A stretch of DNA of 64,000 nucleotides. It comes from Paenibacillus contaminans. GTDB taxonomy: Bacteria > Bacillota > Bacilli > Paenibacillales > NBRC-103111. The DNA is taken from NCBI RefSeq assembly GCF_003285015.1, contig NZ_QMFB01000006.1, forward strand, positions 186,001 to 250,000, written 5' to 3'. Positions 51,856-60,167 of the stretch are shown piece after piece. A program made the translations under genes and the position numbers. Below the pieces are notes generated by a model. The model saw only the letters and a program-made list of their open reading frames with translations, had not been told where the DNA came from and made no database searches. How positions within the stretch are numbered: the stretch's first letter is position 1; each line of letters opens with the position of its first letter.

Positions 51856-52779
51856 ATGAATCAACAAACGGCGCAAACGGCGGGAAGGCAGGTGAAGCCT
51901 GCCAACTCGATCCGGATGTCGTTCGGCGAAAAGCTGTTTACCGTATTCAACTATACGTTTTTTACGCTAATGGCGTTTACGACCGTGTTCCCGTTCCTGA
52001 ACCTGATCGCCAAATCGCTCAGCAGCGAGAAAGCGGTCATCTCGGGAATCGTCAATATTATCCCGGTCGATCTGCAATTCGGCACTTACAAGTACGTGAT
52101 CCAAAACTCGATGTTCCTGAACTCGATGAAAGTTTCCTTGACCGTAACCGTTCTTGGAACGCTGCTGTCGCTGCTCATGACGACGATAGCCGCTTATCCG
52201 CTTTCCAAACCGCGGCTGCGGGCACGCAAATTTTTCATCCTCATGTACGTTTTTACGATGCTGTTCAGCGGCGGACTCATTCCGACTTATTTACTTATGT
52301 CCGACCTGCATTTGCTGAATAAGCTGCCGGTGCTGTTCCTGCCGGCCATGGTTAATGTTTACAACATGCTGATCATCAAAAACTTTTTTGAAGGGCTGCC
52401 GGACAGCCTGGAGGAATCGGCCAAAATCGACGGAGCCAGCAACCTGCGGATCTTGTTCAGCATCACGATTCCGTTGTCGCTTCCGGTGCTTGCCACGATC
52501 GCGCTGTTCTTCGCCGTACAGTTCTGGAACGACTATTTCCATGCACTGATCTATATCAACTCGCCGGAGCTTAAGCCGATGCAGCTTTATTTGAAGGAAT
52601 TGTTCGTCAGCTCGAGCGACGCATTTTTGCGAGAGAACGTCGACGCATCGATGAACGTGTCGCCGCAGTCCATCCAGGCCGCATCGATTATGCTAGGCAC
52701 GCTGCCGATTCTGGTCGTGTATCCGTTCCTCCAAAAATACTTCGTGAAAGGCACGCTGACGGGCTCGGTCAAAGAGTAA
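51856..52779 (+). CDS. LplC/YtcP-type sugar ABC transporter permease
   Basis: 307 residues, six membrane helices. Features: TVFPFLNLIAKSLSSEKAV, the EAA loop EESAKIDGASNLRILFSITIPLSLPVLA, and the ending PFLQKYFVKGTLTGSVKE that is characteristic of the LplC/YtcP group. AGGGAGGAAA precedes the ATG. It is coupled with the previous permease (45 bp gap) and followed by the binding-protein gene. Confidence 0.93.
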   Translation: MNQQTAQTAGRQVKPANSIRMSFGEKLFTVFNYTFFTLMAFTTVFPFLNLIAKSLSSEKAVISGIVNIIPVDLQFGTYKYVIQNSMFLNSMKVSLTVTVLGTLLSLLMTTIAAYPLSKPRLRARKFFILMYVFTMLFSGGLIPTYLLMSDLHLLNKLPVLFLPAMVNVYNMLIIKNFFEGLPDSLEESAKIDGASNLRILFSITIPLSLPVLATIALFFAVQFWNDYFHALIYINSPELKPMQLYLKELFVSSSDAFLRENVDASMNVSPQSIQAASIMLGTLPILVVYPFLQKYFVKGTLTGSVKE

Positions 52780-52908
52780 CGTTTACGTCCTGTCCGCCTG
52801 CATACTGCATGAATTCATTAAAGGTGGTGGTTGATGGGAGCACAAGCCCGATAGGAAACGACAACCTGCATACTTAGCATGACAATACAAAGGGAGGTTA
52901 TTACATCC

Positions 52909-54438
52909 ATGTTTAAAAAAACAGTAACCGTTCTATCCATCTCCGTTTTGTCCGCATCGTTGGCCGCTTGCGGCAGCGGCGACTCCAAGTCGTCAAGCGG
53001 CTCGCCGTCACCGTCCGGCAGCGCCAGCAGCTCGCCTGAGGCGAACAAGCCGAAGCCGCAGCTTCGCGTTCTGAATCAATACGCGCAATTCGATCCGAAT
53101 ACGGATCCGGTAGGACAATATTTGAAGGAAAAAACCGGCTACGACGTAAAATACGATATGCTGCCCGTCGAGAATGCGGACGAGAAGCTGAACTTGCTCA
53201 TGAACGGCAAAGAGCCTTATGACATCATGAAGCTGAGCAAAAACCAGTTCGAGAAACTCGCCGCTGCAGGCGCCTTGGAGCCGCTGGACGATCTGATCGC
53301 CAAATACGGCAAAAACATGAAAGAGGTTATCGGGAAGGATTCTTGGGACGGTGCGATGCTAAACGGCAAAACGTACGCGATTCCGGAAGGCGGCTCGAGC
53401 CTGGGCGTCAACTCGGCGTTCATCGTCCGTCAAGACTGGATCGATGAGCTCGGCCTGAAAATGCCGAACAATCTTGACGAGCTGTACACGATGCTGAAGA
53501 CGATCAAAGAGAAGAAAAACGTCATTCCGCTTACGGGCGGCAAGGATCCGATCGTGCAGGAAATCGCAACCGTTTTCGGACTTCGCGTTATGGGAGCTCC
53601 ATGGAACACATGGAAAGAAGTTGACGGCAAAATCATTCACGTCGCGGAAGATCCTGCAATGAAAGAATACATCGCTTATATGAAGAAACTGTACAATGAG
53701 GGCTTGATCGATTCCGAATGGGCGATTAACCAATCGAACAAATTGATCGAGAAATTTACGAGCGGCAAAGCGGCCATGTTCAAAATGAACTGGGCGAACG
53801 CGCAAACGGTAACCGAAGCGCTCGCGAAAAACTTCCCTGACGCCAAAATGGGCATCGTTCCTTTCCTCCAAGACAAAGAAGGCAAAAGGACTGCTGTAGG
53901 AAGCGGCGGCATTTCCTGGTACATCGCGGTTCCGAAATGGGCTCCTAACAAAGAAGAGGCGCTCAAGTTTATGGATCTGAAGCTGGACAAGGATATTTTC
54001 AAAGGGCTTGCAATCGGTCAAGAAGGCGTTCACCATACGGTCAAAGACGGCAAATACTATCCGATCCTCCCGATCTTCAACGAGAAGTGGAACAACGGCT
54101 CCTACTTCATTACCGGCGTGGACGAGAAAATGTATCCGATCTACTGGCAGGCGCGCGTACGCAAAAACGAGCACGTGCAAAAGTACTACGAGACGTATCA
54201 AGAGAACGCGAAAGAAAATCTCGTCGGCGATCCGCTCAGATCGGCTCCGCCAATCGACGTCATCTCCAAAAACTCGCAGCGTCTGAACAAGCTGCTTGAG
54301 GATACGCTGATCAAAATCATCACCACGCAGGACTCGGTCGATAGCTACGACAAATTCTTGACGCAATGGAAAACGGACGGCGGCGACGAAATGGTCAAAG
54401 CGGCCAACGAATGGTACAAAACGGCAGCCAAAAAATAA
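52909..54438 (+). CDS. Sugar ABC transporter solute-binding lipoprotein (LplA-like)
   Basis: 509 residues. Lipoprotein signal with LAAC (Cys20) then a Ser/Gly/Pro linker. The family 1 extracellular binding domain has QYLKEKTGYDVKYDMLP, LSKNQFEKLAAAGALEPLDDLI and FIVRQDWIDELGLKMPNNLDELY. It ends DGGDEMVKAANEWYKTAAKK. GGGAGG precedes the ATG at 52909 and the frame to 52879 is not needed. It completes the LplB/LplC importer and is an intact homologue of the truncated gene at 35043. The ligand is probably an oligosaccharide, unidentified. Confidence 0.92.
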   Translation: MFKKTVTVLSISVLSASLAACGSGDSKSSSGSPSPSGSASSSPEANKPKPQLRVLNQYAQFDPNTDPVGQYLKEKTGYDVKYDMLPVENADEKLNLLMNGKEPYDIMKLSKNQFEKLAAAGALEPLDDLIAKYGKNMKEVIGKDSWDGAMLNGKTYAIPEGGSSLGVNSAFIVRQDWIDELGLKMPNNLDELYTMLKTIKEKKNVIPLTGGKDPIVQEIATVFGLRVMGAPWNTWKEVDGKIIHVAEDPAMKEYIAYMKKLYNEGLIDSEWAINQSNKLIEKFTSGKAAMFKMNWANAQTVTEALAKNFPDAKMGIVPFLQDKEGKRTAVGSGGISWYIAVPKWAPNKEEALKFMDLKLDKDIFKGLAIGQEGVHHTVKDGKYYPILPIFNEKWNNGSYFITGVDEKMYPIYWQARVRKNEHVQKYYETYQENAKENLVGDPLRSAPPIDVISKNSQRLNKLLEDTLIKIITTQDSVDSYDKFLTQWKTDGGDEMVKAANEWYKTAAKK

Positions 54439-54461
54439 TCGGCTCCCGACATAAACAACAT

Positions 54462-54502
54462 AACCTCAAGGAACGCTTTTACGGCGAACCTTGAGGTTTT
54501 TT
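54462..54502 (+). terminator. Intrinsic terminator after the LplB/LplC/SBP operon
   Basis: AACCTCAAGG pairs with CCTTGAGGTT across a 17-base loop and continues into TTTT. Begins 23 bp after the SBP stop codon. Confidence 0.85.
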
Positions 54503-54529
54503 GTTGCGGTAAGGAGCTGTCGTTTGTTT

Positions 54530-55426
54530 TTAGGAATTAAGCTTTTGAAGATTTTCTCGATAGTGGGAAGGAGATACGCCTTCCAGCTTCTTGAACGTTT
54601 TGCTGAAGTACAAAGGATTCTCGAAGCTTAATTCAAAAGCGATATCTTGAACGGTCTTATCGGTTTCCCGAAGCAAATATTTCGCCCGCTGTATACGAAG
54701 CTGCTGCAAATACAAGTTAATCGTTATGCCCGAATATTTCTTGAAAATGTTGCACAGATATTCATATTTCCGGTCCAGCATTTTTTCGATCGAAGCGGCT
54801 GTGCACTCCAGCATATAGCTTTCGTTCAAGATTTCCACAAGCCGTTTGTATGTAACGATAGATGCGGGCAAATAGATGTCGCTCAAGACGTTCTCAAGTA
54901 AATCTTCAGCGATAATTTCGATTATTTTGGCTATGCTGCGATTTAATCGATATTGGTAATAACCTTTCGGTTTATTGAATTCGTTAACCATAATTTCAAA
55001 TGTATGCATGCATTCGTATCGGCGAAGCGGACTAAAGAGACGGGGAATGAGGAGCATTCCTGCCTGATCGTTCGTGGAAGTCCGTAAAAAATTTGAACTG
55101 GTATGGCAAATCTTAAGCAGAGAGGTTAAATTATCTCCTGTTTCTATCGCTTCAAGTGGCGGGTCGGATGAGAACTGAACCCAAAAGAAGCTGCCGCCGC
55201 CGGATTTCCATGCGAAATGATCTTCCCAGGGCAGCAAAAGCAGGCAGTCTCCTACGTTCAGGGTATATTTTTCATTACCTGCTTGCATATATACGGGACC
55301 ATCCGAAACCATAATCAGTTGATAGTACGGATTAGACCGCGGTAATAAGAAGTTCTGGTTTACGTTGTATAGGCGAGTCCACTTCACGTCTAATCTGGCT
55401 AGTCCATTGAGGAAAAAGTAGTCCAT
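54530..55426 (-). CDS. AraC family regulator, divergent from the ADP-ribosylglycohydrolase operon
   Basis: 298 residues from the ATG at 55426 (AAAGGGCGG before it); an upstream ATG at 55450 has no ribosome site. Sensor region: QLIMVSDGPVYMQAGNEKYTLNVGDCLLLLPWEDHFAW. HTH region: DRKYEYLCNIFKKYSG and IAFELSFENPLYFSKTFKKLEG, ending VSPSHYRENL. Unusually for this window the middle is long and helical. It is divergent, 187 bp from the operon beginning at 55614, so it is the likely regulator of that operon. Confidence 0.88.
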   Translation of the reverse strand: MDYFFLNGLARLDVKWTRLYNVNQNFLLPRSNPYYQLIMVSDGPVYMQAGNEKYTLNVGDCLLLLPWEDHFAWKSGGGSFFWVQFSSDPPLEAIETGDNLTSLLKICHTSSNFLRTSTNDQAGMLLIPRLFSPLRRYECMHTFEIMVNEFNKPKGYYQYRLNRSIAKIIEIIAEDLLENVLSDIYLPASIVTYKRLVEILNESYMLECTAASIEKMLDRKYEYLCNIFKKYSGITINLYLQQLRIQRAKYLLRETDKTVQDIAFELSFENPLYFSKTFKKLEGVSPSHYRENLQKLNS

Positions 55427-55613
55427 TGAAAATGCCGCCCTTTCACACATTCTTCAATCAGCAAACATTAATCCAGGCAATGTTGTTATTCGCGAGAAGG
55501 CCTTATACTGAAAACACTTACAATTCTACATAAGAGTCGCATTCCCAGTCAATCGATTCGGCTTGATTGTAAGATGAGTTATAATCAATTGGGAGAATTA
55601 GGGAGGTAGCGTT

Positions 55614-57542
55614 TTGATCAAAAGCGTATTGAATGAACAAGATTATTATCGGAAAGTTTTCGGGGGGTGGCTCGGTAAAAATATCGGCGGCACACTTGGA
55701 GGTTATGACGAAGGGAAAACGGAACGGCTTGATTTGACTTTTTACCCTGTAATTCCGGATAAGCCGATTGCGAACGACGATCTTGATTTGCAGCTTGTTT
55801 GGCTTCATGCATTGGAGCAATATGGCGCAAGGATCACATCGAAGGAATTGGGTCAGGAATGGGTCGAGCACGTGTTTTTTCCATTTGACGAGTACGGGTA
55901 TAGCCTCACGAACTTGCGCTATGGATTGCAGGCCCCGTTAAGCGGATCGTTCAACAATCCGTTTACCGATTGCATGGGGTCGCCGATTCGCTCGGAAATA
56001 TGGGCGATGGTGGCGCCGGGGGCACCTGGAGTGGCGGCCTATTACGCTTATCAGGATGCGATTGTCGATCATGCGGGAGGCGAAGGCGTTTACGGCGAGA
56101 TGTTTTTCGCAGCGATAGAGAGCGCGGCATTTCTCGAATCGGATAAAGAGCGGCTCATTCAAATCGGCTTGTCTTTTATTCCAGCGGAGTGCCGGATCGC
56201 GAATGCGGTTAGCGACATTCTGCATTTCAAGGCAATCGGGAAGTCCTGGATTGAAGCACGGGAATTAATTGTAAGCAAGTATGGGAACTACAACTTTACG
56301 GATGCTCCTCAAAACGTCGCATTTACGATACTCGGCTGGATTTACGGCGATAGCTTCGAGGATTGTTTGCTTAAAACGGCTAACTGCGGATACGACACGG
56401 ACTGTACGGCCGCAACGCTTGGCGCGATATTAGGCATAATAGGCGGAGCGGACAGCATTCCTGAACGATGGGTTAAACCGATCGGCCACAGTGTAGTCGT
56501 CAGCCCGCAGATTAAAGGTTTTTCCGTTCCAGCCGATCTGGACGAGCTTACAACGCGCACGCTGCAAATCAGTAAAGAAGTGATCGCGATATGGGATATT
56601 CCGGTTGCGATCGAGGGCCAGCATCCTACCCGCATCGAGAAGGATAACTTACTTATCCCAGGAGAATGGAGCGGCGACTACAATCCGCGAGGGCTGCTGG
56701 AGCAAAGCGTTAGTGTCAACCGATACTTGCTGCCTGAAGGAGCTGCATTAAATCAAGGCTTGGAAGTTTGTGTAGATTATGGGCCGGAGGGACCGGCGGT
56801 CGGATTGATGGAGCGTAAAAAACTGATCATTTCGCTGCGCAACCGATCGAAGGAGTTGTGGGAAGGAAAGCTTGCGCTGGAAGCGCCGGCCGGATGGCGT
56901 ACGGAAGAAGCTCCATTCTATCAACTTCAGCCAGGCGAAAAACTGGAATGGGAAACGGATGTTGCAACGGGCGGTGACCGGCAGCCGTTCTATGAGCTAA
57001 CCTTCCGAATCGATCGCTGGCATGACAATTCTTTATGGAATAGCCACAACGTTCGTTTTATATTGATATCTTCAGGCTACTGGAAGCTATGGGGGCCAAG
57101 CAGCTCGCAGCATACGGAAGCCGTCGTTCCAGGAAATCGGCTCTCTTTCTCCAAATTGTTAGGAACGGAAGAACCTGGCATGTATATTGCCAAGACCACT
57201 CTGATCAATCCGCGCAAGCGCAATGTCAGGTTGATAGTCGGTACCCCGTTTCCGGTTAAAGTGCATTTGAACGGCGAAATCGTACTGGAAGACCATGAGC
57301 TACGAGATTTTGTCCCAGGGTATCATCGAAGCTACATGCACAGATTATTCGAGATCGAGCTTGCCGAGGGAGAGCATGTTCTGGAAATTGAAGCCCAAAA
57401 GGGGAACGAACCATTGGAGCTGTTTGTCCTGCCTGTGGCATTCACCCGGACGAAGACGCCCGGAGGAAACTATTATTTCACGGATATCTTGTTTGGATCG
57501 GGCGATGAGCAGCGGTATACGTCCAGTGTATATGAAAAATAG
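55614..57542 (+). CDS. ADP-ribosylglycohydrolase-fold protein with C-terminal beta-sandwich extension
   Basis: 642 residues, TTG start after GGGAGG, no signal peptide. Residues 1-330 carry DraG/ARH motifs: FGGWLGKNIGGTLGG (16-30), IANDDLDLQLVWLHALE (metal Asp55-Asp56), GEGVYGEMFFAAIESAAFLE, and CGYDTDCTAATLGAILG with metal Asp261 and Asp263. The rest (about 350-642) looks like two beta-sandwich domains, with RKRNVRLIVGTPFPVKVHLNGEIV. The family cleaves N-glycosidic ADP-ribose links, but this gene heads a sugar-importer operon, so an N- or O-glycoside of an imported sugar is a likelier substrate. That substrate is inference. Confidence 0.87.
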   Translation: MIKSVLNEQDYYRKVFGGWLGKNIGGTLGGYDEGKTERLDLTFYPVIPDKPIANDDLDLQLVWLHALEQYGARITSKELGQEWVEHVFFPFDEYGYSLTNLRYGLQAPLSGSFNNPFTDCMGSPIRSEIWAMVAPGAPGVAAYYAYQDAIVDHAGGEGVYGEMFFAAIESAAFLESDKERLIQIGLSFIPAECRIANAVSDILHFKAIGKSWIEARELIVSKYGNYNFTDAPQNVAFTILGWIYGDSFEDCLLKTANCGYDTDCTAATLGAILGIIGGADSIPERWVKPIGHSVVVSPQIKGFSVPADLDELTTRTLQISKEVIAIWDIPVAIEGQHPTRIEKDNLLIPGEWSGDYNPRGLLEQSVSVNRYLLPEGAALNQGLEVCVDYGPEGPAVGLMERKKLIISLRNRSKELWEGKLALEAPAGWRTEEAPFYQLQPGEKLEWETDVATGGDRQPFYELTFRIDRWHDNSLWNSHNVRFILISSGYWKLWGPSSSQHTEAVVPGNRLSFSKLLGTEEPGMYIAKTTLINPRKRNVRLIVGTPFPVKVHLNGEIVLEDHELRDFVPGYHRSYMHRLFEIELAEGEHVLEIEAQKGNEPLELFVLPVAFTRTKTPGGNYYFTDILFGSGDEQRYTSSVYEK

Positions 57543-57601
57543 ATAGACGACTCCCAATTTTTTGTTAAGATCAAATAAAACGAAGAGGGGAACATGTGTC
57601 T

Positions 57602-58966
57602 ATGAAAAAGATCGGCATATTGAAAGTTATGAAAGTGCTTACAATTTGTGTACTTGTTCTCGTTGTCGCGGCATGCAGCCGTACGACGGAACAGACGAAG
57701 CCGCCGGCGCCGGAGTCGAGCGGGACAAAATCGCCGACGCCAGAGCAATCGCAAGAGCCAATTACACTAAGAGTGGGGTGGGTGATTCCGCCGGAAAATA
57801 AGGATTGGCCAAAAATGTTCGAAGCGTTCAACAAGAAATTTCCTTGGATCAAAGTGGAGGGCGTTTATGCCGAGAACGGCGAAGACGAATTGATTAAAAG
57901 CATTGCGGCGGGACAACCGCTCGATGTGATCTGGAACACTTCGCTGGATCGGGCGATTACAGAAGATCTAATTGAAGATTTAACGCCTTACGCCGAGAAG
58001 GACTCGGATTTCAAAAGCTATCCTTATCGTAAAGGATACTTGGATAACTTCAAGAGAGACGGTAAACTGTACGCGCTGAGCCGCGGCAATGACGGATTTT
58101 TCATTTTGTACAACAAAAATTTATTGAAGCAGTACGGTTTGGAAAAGCCGAAGCTGGATTGGACGTGGGACGACTTTAGGGCGATGGCCAAGGCGGCTAC
58201 GAACCCGGGTGCGGGACACTTCGGCGTAGCAAACAGCGTATGGTGGTACAACTTCGTGGCCATGTCTTTACCGATGGCGAACGGACATGCGCCTAATATG
58301 GCGGCGATGAATGAGGATTTCTCGAAAAATCTTGCCGACGGATCCGTTCCCGAAGTATTGGATGATTTGAACTTTTTCAACGATTTAATGGTTAACGACG
58401 GATCGCTCCTTAATACGAAACGCGCAGCGAAAGCCAAAATTGAAATGAATGCGTTTCATACGGGACAATCGCTATTTTTTACTTCGATCGGTCCCGTACT
58501 ACCGGGTTTCAAAGCGCAGTTCCCATTCGAATGGGATATTGCCGCGATGCCGAAAGGGACGGCCAAGCAAGTTAATTTCGGCTGGTTGAGTCCGATGTCG
58601 ATATCGAAAGCCAGCAAGCATAAAGAAGCGGCTTGGGAATTTATCAAATTCTGGGATGCGACCAAAGAAGGCCAGAAAACGTTGTTTCAATTCGGCGGCT
58701 CGTTCCCGAATTCCGATGACCCGGAATTGATGGAAGCTTTCGCGAATGCGGAAGTATACCAAGGCTTCGACAAAGAAGTATTAAAGTATACGCCGGGAAT
58801 TACCCGTTTCGACCCTGCAAGGTTTATCCCTGCGAGCCAAGAAATTTCTAAAGCCTTCACCGATTTCGGAGCAGTCGCCTATGAGGAAGAGATTAGCGCG
58901 CATGACTTCTTCCCGTCCAGAATGCAGAAGGTGAACGAAATCCTCCAGAAGAAGCTGGCCAAGTAA
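57602..58966 (+). CDS. Family 1 sugar ABC transporter solute-binding lipoprotein
   Basis: 454 residues. Lipoprotein signal with VAAC (Cys25) and a Pro/Ser/Thr linker. Binding-domain pieces: TLRVGWVIPPENKDWPKMFEAFNKKFPWIKV, GQPLDVIWNTSLDRAI, ALSRGNDGFFILYNKNLL and SPMSISKASKHKEAAWEFIKFW. ATG at 57602 lies 11 bases from GAGGGG; an in-frame GTG at 57596 is an alternative start. It is second in the operon after the ADP-ribosylglycohydrolase-like gene, 59 bp away. Confidence 0.92.
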   Translation: MKKIGILKVMKVLTICVLVLVVAACSRTTEQTKPPAPESSGTKSPTPEQSQEPITLRVGWVIPPENKDWPKMFEAFNKKFPWIKVEGVYAENGEDELIKSIAAGQPLDVIWNTSLDRAITEDLIEDLTPYAEKDSDFKSYPYRKGYLDNFKRDGKLYALSRGNDGFFILYNKNLLKQYGLEKPKLDWTWDDFRAMAKAATNPGAGHFGVANSVWWYNFVAMSLPMANGHAPNMAAMNEDFSKNLADGSVPEVLDDLNFFNDLMVNDGSLLNTKRAAKAKIEMNAFHTGQSLFFTSIGPVLPGFKAQFPFEWDIAAMPKGTAKQVNFGWLSPMSISKASKHKEAAWEFIKFWDATKEGQKTLFQFGGSFPNSDDPELMEAFANAEVYQGFDKEVLKYTPGITRFDPARFIPASQEISKAFTDFGAVAYEEEISAHDFFPSRMQKVNEILQKKLAK

Positions 58967-58995
58967 AAAATAGGTTTATCAGCTTTGCGCATAAA

Positions 58996-59029
58996 GGTCG
59001 GAGCTCCGGGTAATGCCGGAGCTTGACCG
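58996..59029 (+). terminator. Intra-operon hairpin between SBP and ATPase genes
   Basis: GAGCTCCGG pairs with CCGGAGCT around TAATG, extended by GGTC/GACC across small bulges. It has no T-tract and ends 19 bp before the ATPase GTG. It is better read as an mRNA-stabilising or attenuating stem that keeps SBP levels above ATPase levels than as a full terminator. Confidence 0.45.
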
Positions 59030-59048
59030 ACATAAGGGGGGAGCAACC

Positions 59049-60167
59049 GTGTCTAAAGTGTCGTTTCATCACATTCATAAACAATACCCCGGGGAGAAGC
59101 GGGTAGCCGTAAAAGACTTTCACCTCGAAATTGAGGATGGCGAGTTTTTGGTGCTCGTAGGTCCTTCCGGCTGCGGCAAGTCCACTTTGCTCCGGATGTT
59201 GGCCGGCTTGGAGGATATTACGGAAGGAAACATTTATATAGGTGACAGAATTGTCAATTATATATCGTCCAAGGATCGCAATATTGCAATGGTATTCCAG
59301 AACTATGCGCTCTATCCGCACATGACCGTATACGAGAATATTGCGTTCAGTCTCAGACTTAGCAAGCTGCATAAAGCCGAAATTCATGAACGGGTGAACC
59401 GCGCAGCCAAAGTGTTGGATATCGAATCGCAGCTGCATAAGCTGCCCAAGCAAATGTCCGGCGGACAAAGACAGCGCGTTGCCTTGGGTCGGGCCATTGT
59501 CCGGGAACCGGAAGTATTCCTTATGGACGAGCCTTTATCGAATCTCGACGCCAAACTGCGTATTCAAATGAGAGAAGAGATCGGCAAGCTTTACCGCAGG
59601 CTGCGTACGACTACGGTATACGTAACGCACGACCAGGTCGAGGCCATGACGATGGGAACGCGTATCGTTGCCATGAAAGACGGCGTCATTCAGCAAGTGG
59701 CGAAACCGGAAGAAATTTACAGAAGGCCTGCGAATCTGTTTGTAGCCGGATTTATCGGTTCGCCGCAAATGAATTTCATCGAAGGAACGGTTCGGATACG
59801 CGATGGGATAAGTTATTTTGAAACGCGCAAGCATACGCTTCGCATTCCGGACGAACAGAGCGCCGTATTGCGCAGTTACGGGGCCGTCGGCAGGCCGGTT
59901 ATTCTGGGCATCCGATCGGAAAATCTGCTTTATCGGCATGAAGATTTGGCGAAACCCGAGCTGCAAATGAACCGATTCGAGTCCGTTATTGAAATTAAGG
60001 AGCTGCTTGGCTCGGATACTTATCTCTATACGGACAACAAAGAGCAAAGAATCGTTATTCGCGTAGATCCGAATGCCCGCTTCGAAGAAGGGGAACGGAT
60101 CGTTATTGGCGTCGATATGAACCGGGCGCTCTTCTTCGATAAAAATTCGGAGGCTTTACTATGTTGA
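59049..60167 (+). CDS. UgpC/MsmX-type sugar ABC transporter ATPase
   Basis: 372 residues, GTG start after AAGGGGGGAG. ATPase motifs: Walker A VGPSGCGKST, Q-loop VFQNYALYPHM, signature MSGGQRQRVALGRA, Walker B VFLMDEPLSNLD, switch VYVTHDQVEAMT. The C-terminal MalK-like regulatory OB domain (about 240-372) is present. It is encoded inside the operon, which is less common in this lineage where one MsmX-type ATPase usually serves many importers. It overlaps the next gene by 7 bp. It could also energise the LplB/LplC system upstream. Confidence 0.93.
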   Translation: MSKVSFHHIHKQYPGEKRVAVKDFHLEIEDGEFLVLVGPSGCGKSTLLRMLAGLEDITEGNIYIGDRIVNYISSKDRNIAMVFQNYALYPHMTVYENIAFSLRLSKLHKAEIHERVNRAAKVLDIESQLHKLPKQMSGGQRQRVALGRAIVREPEVFLMDEPLSNLDAKLRIQMREEIGKLYRRLRTTTVYVTHDQVEAMTMGTRIVAMKDGVIQQVAKPEEIYRRPANLFVAGFIGSPQMNFIEGTVRIRDGISYFETRKHTLRIPDEQSAVLRSYGAVGRPVILGIRSENLLYRHEDLAKPELQMNRFESVIEIKELLGSDTYLYTDNKEQRIVIRVDPNARFEEGERIVIGVDMNRALFFDKNSEALLC

